A stretch of 64,000 nucleotides of DNA from DASUNQ01 sp044866775 (GTDB lineage: Bacteria > Acidobacteriota > Thermoanaerobaculia > Multivoradales > UBA5704), in the NCBI GenBank assembly GCA_044866775.1, contig JBIOUG010000174.1, positions 3,438 to 67,437 on the forward strand, given 5' to 3'. A program made the translations under genes and the position numbers. Positions within the stretch are counted from its first letter, which is position 1, and each line of letters opens with the position of its first letter. A model generated the notes under the pieces. That model worked only from the letters and a program-made list of their open reading frames with translations, did no database searches and was not told where the DNA came from. Below, piece after piece: positions 37,341-44,174 of the stretch.

Positions 37341-38665
37341 AGCAACACGCGATCTTCCTCCCCGGCATCATGGGCTCGGAGCTCTACTTGGACGACGAGC
37401 TGATCTGGCCCGGCAGCGCCGCGAGCCTCGTCTTCCCCTACAAGAAGATGAAGGAGCTGCTGCGGCCCGACCTCGCGGTGGGCGGGCTGATCCGCAAGTT
37501 CTCGATCTCCGAGCAGTACGACGCCGTCATCCGGGACCTCGGCATCTTCGGCTTCCGCGAGAAGGGCGGGAGCCTGACGCTCCTGCCCTACGACTGGCGC
37601 AAGTCGAACGTCGAAGCGGCGGGCAGGCTCGCCGACGCGGTCGACGCGGTCGCGGTGAAGCACGACGACGCCGAGGTCCTGCTCATCGCCCACAGCATGG
37701 GCGGCCTGGTGAGCCGCTACTACCTCGAATCGGGGAAGTTCGCGGCCCGCCCCGGCTTCGCCGCGGTCCGCTGGCTGATCACCCTCGGCACGCCGCACCG
37801 GGGCGCGCCGCTGGCGCTGGCCGCCGGCGTCGGGCTCGAGAAGCGGCTCTTCCTCAACGCCGAGCAGGTGCACCGGCTGGTCAGCGATCCGCGCTACCCG
37901 TCGCTCTACGAGCTGCTGCCGCCGCCCGGCGAGCCGTTCGCCTGGGACGGCACCACGGGCTCGCGGCTCGCGCCGCTCGACGTCTACCACGCCGACGTCG
38001 CGGCGAAGCTCCAGCTCGTGCCGGCGAACCTCGACGCGGCGCGCGCCTTCCGCGGCGGCCTCGACCCGGCGCGGCGCCCGGCGGCGGTCCGCTACTTCTT
38101 CTTCGCCGGCACCCGCCAGGTCACGATCACCGCGGTCAGCCTCGATCTCAAGGCCGCGCAGCCGGTGACCAAGATCGAGACCGACGCCGCCGGCGACGGC
38201 ACCGTGCCGATCTGGAGCGCGATGGCCAACGGGCTCCAGGTGCGGCCGGTCGGCGGCGAGCACGGCACGATCTACAAGAACGAGGACCTGCGGCGGACGC
38301 TCGGCATGCTGCTCGGCTACACCGGAACGCTGGCGGCGGTCGAGCGGATCGAGGTGGCGGTGCGCGACCGCGTCGTCGAGCCCGGCGCGGTGGTCCACGT
38401 CGCGCTCACCGTCGCCGCCGGGACGCAGAGCATCGAGGGCGAGATCCGCCTCGCGCGGGCGGAGCTCGACGACACCGGCGCGCTCACCGGCTACACGCCC
38501 GTCGAGCCCACCTACCCGCTGCGCTACGAGGGCGTCACCACCGAGGGGATCAACGTCACCTTCGACGCCCCCGAGTACCCCGGGATCTACAAGGTCGCCT
38601 TCCACACCCCCGCCGGCAACCCGATCGGCGAGGACGACCTCTTCGTGCAGGAGCCCGAGGGCTAG
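37337..38665 (+). CDS. LCAT-like lipase/acyltransferase, cytosolic, with C-terminal beta-sandwich
   Basis: 442 residues. An alpha/beta-hydrolase of the lecithin:cholesterol acyltransferase class: oxyanion-region LPGIMGSEL (~8-16), LLPYDWRKS, nucleophile elbow AHSMGG with Ser120, Asp287 in GDGTVP and His309 in GEHGTIYKN. Residues ~340-440 form a separate strand-rich Ig-like domain (VVHVALTVAAGTQ, YPGIYKVAFHTPAG). There is no signal peptide, although LCAT-family lipases normally work outside the cell or in a lumen; a cytosolic phospholipase could attack the inner leaflet. It is the last gene of the CHAT operon (ATGA overlap). As in the family, transferase versus hydrolase activity cannot be told from sequence. 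Confidence 0.9.
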   Translation: MKQHAIFLPGIMGSELYLDDELIWPGSAASLVFPYKKMKELLRPDLAVGGLIRKFSISEQYDAVIRDLGIFGFREKGGSLTLLPYDWRKSNVEAAGRLADAVDAVAVKHDDAEVLLIAHSMGGLVSRYYLESGKFAARPGFAAVRWLITLGTPHRGAPLALAAGVGLEKRLFLNAEQVHRLVSDPRYPSLYELLPPPGEPFAWDGTTGSRLAPLDVYHADVAAKLQLVPANLDAARAFRGGLDPARRPAAVRYFFFAGTRQVTITAVSLDLKAAQPVTKIETDAAGDGTVPIWSAMANGLQVRPVGGEHGTIYKNEDLRRTLGMLLGYTGTLAAVERIEVAVRDRVVEPGAVVHVALTVAAGTQSIEGEIRLARAELDDTGALTGYTPVEPTYPLRYEGVTTEGINVTFDAPEYPGIYKVAFHTPAGNPIGEDDLFVQEPEG

Positions 38666-38728
38666 GCCTGCCTTGACGTCGGCCCCTGACACCTCCTCTA
38701 TCGCGAGATGGCAGTTCGGAGGTGTCCA

Positions 38729-39958
38729 ATGCGCATTGGAAACGCGAGGGGAGTCGCCGCGCGGGCGTCCCTGCTCGGGCTCGCGCTGCTCGCCGCCGCC
38801 ACGGCGGCGGTGGCCACCGAGCCGGTGTCCGGTCAACGCTCGGCGGAGAGCGTGAGCGTGCCGGTCGGCAGCCTACAGGTCGCCATCGACGCCCGTACGG
38901 GCCGGCTGCGGCAGCCGACCCCGGAGGAAGCACGGGCGTTGGCGCGCGAGCTGGCGCGACTGTGCCGGCCCGGCATGCAGGGCACCATAGCCCCCACCGA
39001 GCACCCTGACGGCACGATCGGGTTGACGGTGGGGAGCGAGCACACCAGCTTCTACGTCCTGCGCTTCGGGCCCGACGGCACGCTCGAGAGCGCCTGCGTG
39101 CAAGGCGCACACGCCGCCTCCGCGCCGGGCGTGACCGGAGACGTCGTCCGGGCGCTCGACCCGGCGGACGCCGCGGGCCCCACCACCTTCGACGCCTGTT
39201 CGCCGCTCACCGACGCCGCGGCGGTGGCGGGCAAGATCGCCCTGGTGGACCGCGGGACCTGCATCGCTCCCGTCAAGACGAAGCACGCGCAGAATGCCGG
39301 GGTCGCGGCAGTCCTCTTCGCCGACAACGCCCCCGGCTCCCCGGCCGGATTCCTTGGCGGCGTCGATCCGACGATCACCATCGTCACGGCGCGGATCACG
39401 CAGGTGGACGGAAACGCCATCAAGGCGGCGCTCGGCGGCGGCACGGTCAACGTCACCCTCGGCCTCGACATGACGCTGCGGGCCGGCACCGAGCGGGGCA
39501 CCGGGCTGGTGCTCCTCAACGCGACCAATCCTCTCCAGCAGGGCACCTCGATCGTGCACTGGGACGGGGTCGCCTCTCCCAATCAGCTCATGGAGGCCGC
39601 GATCTTCGACGACGTGAGCCACCTCGTCAGCGCGGCCGAGGACCTGACACTCGCCGAGATGACCGACATCGGCTGGTTCTCGGACGGCGACGGCGTGCCC
39701 GACGGGCGCGACACCTGCCTTGGCTCGACGCCGACCGTAGTCATCGACACCTGCGACTCGGGCGTCGCCAACGACGTCTTCGCCGACGGCTGCACGATTT
39801 CCGATGCGGTCAACGGCTGCGCGGTCGGAGCCAAGAACCGCGGCGCCTTCGTGAGCTGCGTCGCGCAGATCACCGACGGCTTCAAGAAGAGGGGCCTGCT
39901 CACCGGCAGCGAGAAGGGCTCGATCCAGAGCTGCGCGGCGCGCGCCGACATCCCATAG
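38729..39958 (+). CDS. Secreted PA-domain protein with Ca-binding-type tail
   Basis: 409 residues from the ATG at 38729, chosen over 38708 because GGAGGT lies just upstream. Signal peptide ~1-30. A protease-associated (PA) domain occupies ~110-240 (GKIALVDRGTCIAPVKTKHA, AGVAAVLFADN). The C-terminal part has a thrombospondin-type calcium motif (FSDGDGVPDGRDTCLGS) and paired Cys (VVIDTCDSGV, DGCTISDAVNGCAVG). PA domains usually cap a peptidase, but no peptidase motif is visible; residues ~270-330 (SIVHWDGVASPNQLMEA) look like the end of a metalloprotease whose catalytic part is missing. Probably exported; function unknown. Confidence 0.8.
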   Translation: MRIGNARGVAARASLLGLALLAAATAAVATEPVSGQRSAESVSVPVGSLQVAIDARTGRLRQPTPEEARALARELARLCRPGMQGTIAPTEHPDGTIGLTVGSEHTSFYVLRFGPDGTLESACVQGAHAASAPGVTGDVVRALDPADAAGPTTFDACSPLTDAAAVAGKIALVDRGTCIAPVKTKHAQNAGVAAVLFADNAPGSPAGFLGGVDPTITIVTARITQVDGNAIKAALGGGTVNVTLGLDMTLRAGTERGTGLVLLNATNPLQQGTSIVHWDGVASPNQLMEAAIFDDVSHLVSAAEDLTLAEMTDIGWFSDGDGVPDGRDTCLGSTPTVVIDTCDSGVANDVFADGCTISDAVNGCAVGAKNRGAFVSCVAQITDGFKKRGLLTGSEKGSIQSCAARADIP

Positions 39959-40037
39959 GCCCGGGGGGGAAGGCTGCGGCCTTCTCCCTCTTGCCGGGCC
40001 GCCCGAGGGGACGCCGATGGCCGCCAGGAGCCACCGC

Positions 40038-40188
40038 ATGCGCACCCCGTTGCTCGCCGCCGCCCTGCTCAGTCTCGCCCCCCCTCCCCACCCCCGCCGA
40101 AGCGCAGCCCTTCCTCCGGCGCGACGCCGTCGAACAGGCGGTGGCGCGCCTCACCGCGCATGGCGCGGGGGAGGTGTTCGGCTTTTAG
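40038..40188 (+). pseudogene. Frameshifted and truncated 5' fragment of a secreted-protein gene
   Basis: AGGAG upstream of the ATG at 40038 and a signal peptide (MRTPLLAAALLSLAP) are followed by a frameshift in a C-rich run near 40078-40090. The second frame reads PLPTPAEAQPFLRRDAVEQA, continuing VARLTAHGAGEVFGF, and stops at 40188. The protein ends abruptly just where the convergent beta-helix gene also ends, which suggests a deletion joined two genes. 39959-40037 shows no other feature. Confidence 0.5.
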
Positions 40189-40472
40189 CGGCGAAGCAGG
40201 AGCCCGAACGTTACGGCGGTGCCGCGCCTCGCGCTCGCGTCGGCGCCGCGTAGCGTGATGTTGTCGCCGGGGATCGTCACGTCCTGGTCGCAGGTGCCGG
40301 TGAACTCGACGACGAGCGGCCGTGGGTGCAAGCCGAGAGCTTGGTCTAGAGTCATTCCCTGAGCGCAGTCGACCTGCACCGTGTGCGGACCGTCGGCCAA
40401 CGCGGCGCCTCCGGACAGCACGAGCAGCCCGAGTGACAACGACCGACCGAAGTTCATGACGCCTGATCTCAT
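40185..40472 (-). pseudogene. Truncated secreted beta-helix-type protein
   Basis: 95 residues with an intact promoter (TTGCTA/TATACT), ribosome site (AAAGGAGGAG) and signal peptide (~1-27, SLGLLVLSGGAALA). The mature part, VQVDCAQGMTLDQALGL then VVEFTGTCDQDVTIPGDNI, matches the first turns of right-handed parallel beta-helix proteins. These normally run for several hundred residues, but here a stop follows after FGLLLRR. I read it as a 3'-truncated gene that may still be expressed. A genuine short protein is possible but unlikely for this fold. Confidence 0.55.
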
Positions 40473-40500
40473 GGCTCCTCCTTTGTGATATTGAAGGAAG

Positions 40501-40530
40501 AGTATAATTGATTTGAGTTTAACTTAGCAA
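40501..40530 (-). promoter_or_regulatory. Sigma70-type promoter in an AT-rich patch
   Basis: On the minus strand TTGCTA (40525-40530) and TATACT (40501-40506) are 18 bp apart, close to consensus, 28 bp upstream of the ATG at 40472. The ~80-bp patch 40473-40553 is markedly AT-rich for this genome. It also separates the beta-helix gene from the NRPS gene, which has no equally good promoter or ribosome site. Confidence 0.5.
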
Positions 40531-40553
40531 GGTATTGGCAAACCTCCGCCCCC

Positions 40554-43500
40554 ATGCACGAGACCGCCCGCCCGGCCGCGGCGATCGAGGACCGCTACCC
40601 GCTCGCCCCGCTCCAGCAGAGCATGCTGGAAGAGAGCCTCGCCCACGCCGCGGCGGGAGGCCGCGTCGGGCTGCTGCAGCTCATCTGGAACCTGAAGGAG
40701 CCGCTCGATCTCACCGCCTTCGAGCGCGCCTGGGGGCGGGTCGCCGACCGCCACCCGATCCTGCGCACCCGCCTCGTCTGGAGCGGGCAGCTCGAGCCGT
40801 TCCAGGAGGTGGTCCGCGGCGCTCGGCCGCCCTTCGCGACCCGCGACTGGAGCAGTCTCGCGCCCGAGGAGCAGGAGCGGCGCCTCCAGGCGTTTCTCGT
40901 CGAGGACCGCGAGCAGGGGCTGGCGCTCGACCGGGCGCCGCTGCTACGGGTGACGGTGGCGCGCCTCGCGCCCGATCGCCACCGCGTCGTCCTGACGCTC
41001 CATCACACCACCTTCGACGGCCGCACCTTGCTCGCGCTGGTGCAGGAGGTCTTTGCCTTCTACGACGCCGGGCGCGCCGGCGGCGAGCCCGAGCTGCCGG
41101 CCCCGGGTCTCTACCGCGCCTATGTCGAGTGGCTCGCCCGGCAAGACCGGCGGCGCGCCGCCGAGTTCTGGCGCGCGGCCCTCGCCGGCATCCACGAGCC
41201 GACGCCGCTCGGTATGGACCGCCCGGTACCCGCCCGTGCCGGGCGCGCCGACGCCGCCGCGCCGGCGGTCTGGTTCTACCGCGACTTCCAGGTCTGGCTG
41301 AGCGAGGAGACGACGAATGCGCTGCTCGGCCTCGCGCGCGAGCTCGACGTGACGCTCAACACGCTCTTGCTCGGCGCCTGGTCGCTCCTGCTGTCCGGCG
41401 CGAGCGGCCGGCGGGACGTCCTCTTCGGCGTGGTGCGCACTCACCGCGGCGCGCTGCCCAACGGCGCGGCGATTCTCGGGCCGGTGATGAACTCCGTTCC
41501 CTTCCGCGCCACCGTGGACCCCGAGCCGGACGTCGCCGGCTGGCTGCGCGGCCTGCGCGCCCACTGGCTGGCGATGCGCACCGGGGACTTCGCGAGCCCG
41601 GCGGAGATCCGCGACTGGAGCGAGCTCGATCCGCGCGCCCCCTTCTTCGAGACGCTGGTGCTCTTCGAGACCCACGAGCTGACCGAGCGCTTGCGCCGGC
41701 TCGGGCCGGCATGGCAGAACCGCTCCTTCCGCTTCGTCCGCCAGTCGCGGGTGCCGCTCAGCATCTACGGTTACCTCGAGCGGCGGCTGGCCCTCAAGGT
41801 CATCTTCGATCCCGAACGCTTCGAGGACGCGACCATGCGCCGCCTCCTCGGTCACCTGCAGGCCGTCCTCGAGGCCATGCCGGCCGCCGCCGGACGGCGC
41901 CTGGCGGAGCTGCCGCTGCTCACTGCCGCCGAGCGCCATCAGCTCCTGGTCGAGTGGAACGACACGGCGGGCGCCGCCGGGGCGAGCCCTGTCCATCGCC
42001 GCTTCGAGGAGCAGGCGCGGCGGGCGCCCCAGGGCGTCGCCGCGGCCGATCCGGGCGGCGCCGTCACCTACGGCGCGCTCGACCGCAGCGCCAACCAGTT
42101 GGCCCGGCTGCTCGCGGCGCGCGGCGTGGGCCCCGGGACGATCGTCGGCGTGCTGCTCGAACGCTCGGTCCTGGAGGTGGAGGCCCTGCTCGCCGTGCTC
42201 AAAGCCGGAGGCGCTTACCTGCCGCTCGAGGGCTCGGCGCCCGAGCGGGTGGAGGCGATCCTCGAGGACGCGGGCGCCGGCCTGCTGTTGACGCTCTCGA
42301 CACTCCTGCCGCCTCTGCGCTTCGCCGCCGCGCGCACGCTCTGCCTCGACCACGTCACGGCCGAGCTCCGCGCTCAGCCCGCCACGCCGCCGCCGGGCGA
42401 GACGCTGCCGGAGCAGCCGGCCTACGTCATCTACACCTCCGGCTCGACCGGCCGTCCCAAGGGCGTGGTCGTCCCACACCGCGGCCTGGCGAACCTCGTC
42501 GACTGGCACCTGGCGGCTTTCGGCGTCTCGCCGGCCGACCGGGCGAGCCGCCTTGCGGGGCTCGGCTTCGACGCCTCGGTCTGGGAGCTGTGGCCGAACT
42601 GGAGCGCCGGCACCGCCGTGCTGCTGCCGCCGGAAGCGGTCCGCTCCGACCCCGAGGCGCTGCGCGACTGGCTGCTCGCCGAAGGGGTCACGGTCGCCTT
42701 CGCGCCGACGCCGATGGCCGAGCGGCTGCTCGCGCTGCGCTGGCCGGCCGCCACGCCGCTGCGCCTCCTCCTCACCGGTGGCGACGCCCTGCACGGCCGC
42801 CCGCCGGCCGGCCTCCCCTTCCGCCTGGTCAACAACTACGGCCCGACCGAGAACAGCGTCGTCGCCACCTCGGGCGCCGTCATTCCGGAGGCTGCAGCAA
42901 GCGCCGAGAGCGGCCGCCCGCCCGCGATCGGCCGCCCGATCCGGAACGTGCGCGTCCAGCTCCTCGACCCGGACTTCCGGCCGGTGCCGATCGGCACGCG
43001 CGGCGAGCTGTGCATCGCCGGCGCCGGCCTCGCGGACGGCTATCTCGGCCGTCCGGAGCTGACGGCGGCGAGCTTGGTCCCCGATCCCCACGGCGCGCCC
43101 GGCGCGCGCCTGTACCGCACCGGCGACCTCGCCCGCTTCCTCCCGGACGGCGAGATCGAGTTCCTGGGCCGCCGCGACGCCCAGATCAAGCTCCGCGGTT
43201 TCCGCATCGAGCCCGGCGAGATCGAAGCGGCCCTCGGCCGCCATCCCGCCGTCCAGGCATGCGCGGTGGTGGCCCGCGCCGGCGAGCGAGCGGATGACAG
43301 GCAGCTCATCGCCTTCGCCGTAACCAGCCTCGCCAGCGCCGTTGCGGACGCCGAGCTGTCGGCCTTCCTGCGCGGCAAGCTCCCGCCCTACATGGTTCCG
43401 GCGCTCTACGTCCGGCTCGACGCCCTGCCCGTGAACGCCAGCGGCAAGGTGGACCGCAGGGTGCTCGAAGAGCGGGCGGCGGGCGACGACGACGGTGCGC

Positions 43501-43868
43501 GGGAGCACGTGCCACCGGCCACCCCACTTGAGCGGCTGCTCGCCCAGATCTGGGAGGAGGGGCTGGGGCACGGGCCGGTCGGCCTACACGACGACTTCTT
43601 CGCCCTGGGCGCTCACTCCTTCCACGTCATGCAGGTCGCGGGGGCGCTCCGCGACCTCTTCGTCCGCGACGTCCCGGCGGACCTCGTCTTCCTCGCCTCG
43701 ACGGTGGCGCGGCTGATCGACCAGCTCTTCCCGTCGTCCGAGGAGCGCGACGCGGCGGAGGCGATTGCGGTGCGGCTCCTCGACGAGAGCGACGGCGCGA
43801 CCGGGCCACTCTCGGCAACCCCCGCGCGCGGCAGCGGCCGGGCGCGTTTCCAAGGCGAAGGTCCATGA
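40554..43868 (+). CDS. Single-module nonribosomal peptide synthetase (C-A-PCP)
   Basis: 1104 residues. Condensation domain ~15-450 with the active-site HHTTFDG (His150-Gly156). Adenylation domain ~460-980 with YTSGSTGRPKG (~627), NNYGPTENS, YRTGDLARFLPDG and LRGFRIEPGEIEA. Aligning with GrsA by motif gives the ten-residue code DAWFLGNVVK, which I recall as a leucine code. The carrier domain has DDFFALGAHSFHV, with the phosphopantetheine site at Ser1022. There is no thioesterase or reductase, and the condensation domain has no upstream module in the window, so it probably acts in trans on an acyl or peptidyl donor, for example making N-acyl-leucine. No transporter or PPTase is adjacent. Confidence 0.92.
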   Translation: MHETARPAAAIEDRYPLAPLQQSMLEESLAHAAAGGRVGLLQLIWNLKEPLDLTAFERAWGRVADRHPILRTRLVWSGQLEPFQEVVRGARPPFATRDWSSLAPEEQERRLQAFLVEDREQGLALDRAPLLRVTVARLAPDRHRVVLTLHHTTFDGRTLLALVQEVFAFYDAGRAGGEPELPAPGLYRAYVEWLARQDRRRAAEFWRAALAGIHEPTPLGMDRPVPARAGRADAAAPAVWFYRDFQVWLSEETTNALLGLARELDVTLNTLLLGAWSLLLSGASGRRDVLFGVVRTHRGALPNGAAILGPVMNSVPFRATVDPEPDVAGWLRGLRAHWLAMRTGDFASPAEIRDWSELDPRAPFFETLVLFETHELTERLRRLGPAWQNRSFRFVRQSRVPLSIYGYLERRLALKVIFDPERFEDATMRRLLGHLQAVLEAMPAAAGRRLAELPLLTAAERHQLLVEWNDTAGAAGASPVHRRFEEQARRAPQGVAAADPGGAVTYGALDRSANQLARLLAARGVGPGTIVGVLLERSVLEVEALLAVLKAGGAYLPLEGSAPERVEAILEDAGAGLLLTLSTLLPPLRFAAARTLCLDHVTAELRAQPATPPPGETLPEQPAYVIYTSGSTGRPKGVVVPHRGLANLVDWHLAAFGVSPADRASRLAGLGFDASVWELWPNWSAGTAVLLPPEAVRSDPEALRDWLLAEGVTVAFAPTPMAERLLALRWPAATPLRLLLTGGDALHGRPPAGLPFRLVNNYGPTENSVVATSGAVIPEAAASAESGRPPAIGRPIRNVRVQLLDPDFRPVPIGTRGELCIAGAGLADGYLGRPELTAASLVPDPHGAPGARLYRTGDLARFLPDGEIEFLGRRDAQIKLRGFRIEPGEIEAALGRHPAVQACAVVARAGERADDRQLIAFAVTSLASAVADAELSAFLRGKLPPYMVPALYVRLDALPVNASGKVDRRVLEERAAGDDDGAREHVPPATPLERLLAQIWEEGLGHGPVGLHDDFFALGAHSFHVMQVAGALRDLFVRDVPADLVFLASTVARLIDQLFPSSEERDAAEAIAVRLLDESDGATGPLSATPARGSGRARFQGEGP

Positions 43869-44100
43869 CTATCTGGCGAAAGCCTCGCGGCGCTGCCGCT
43901 GCCGATCGTCGTCGAGCAGATCGAGTTCTTCACCATCGGCGGCGGCATCCTCGCCGCCTCGCTCACCTTCGTCTTCACCGATTAGAACGGCCAGCCGACG
44001 GACGTCAACGGCGACAACTACCTCGACACGGCCTCAAACGAGGTCTACTACAACGACACCTTCGGCGATCCGAACGACAACCGCCCTGCTCGCCTCGAGA
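43869..44100 (+). pseudogene. Gene relic with an internal stop between NRPS and TonB receptor
   Basis: In the same frame as the NRPS, directly after its stop, the DNA reads LPLPIVVEQIEFFTIGGGIL, a stop at 43983-43985, then NGQPTDVNGDNYLDTASNEV and YYNDTFGDPND. The second half resembles the ends of secreted metalloprotease-like or VCBS-like proteins seen in this group. The internal stop and the lack of a start show it is decayed. It fills the otherwise empty ~300-bp gap before the receptor gene. Confidence 0.45.
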
Positions 44101-44174
44101 GCCGGTGGGAACGTGGTACGATCCCGGCAACCGCTGGCCCACATCAACGACCGCTTCATCCGGTGGAGGTGCTC

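Noticed and set aside
40535..43571. 920-codon plus-strand and 875-codon minus-strand frames over the NRPS
   Set aside because: Both are out-of-frame shadows of a gene with all NRPS core motifs.
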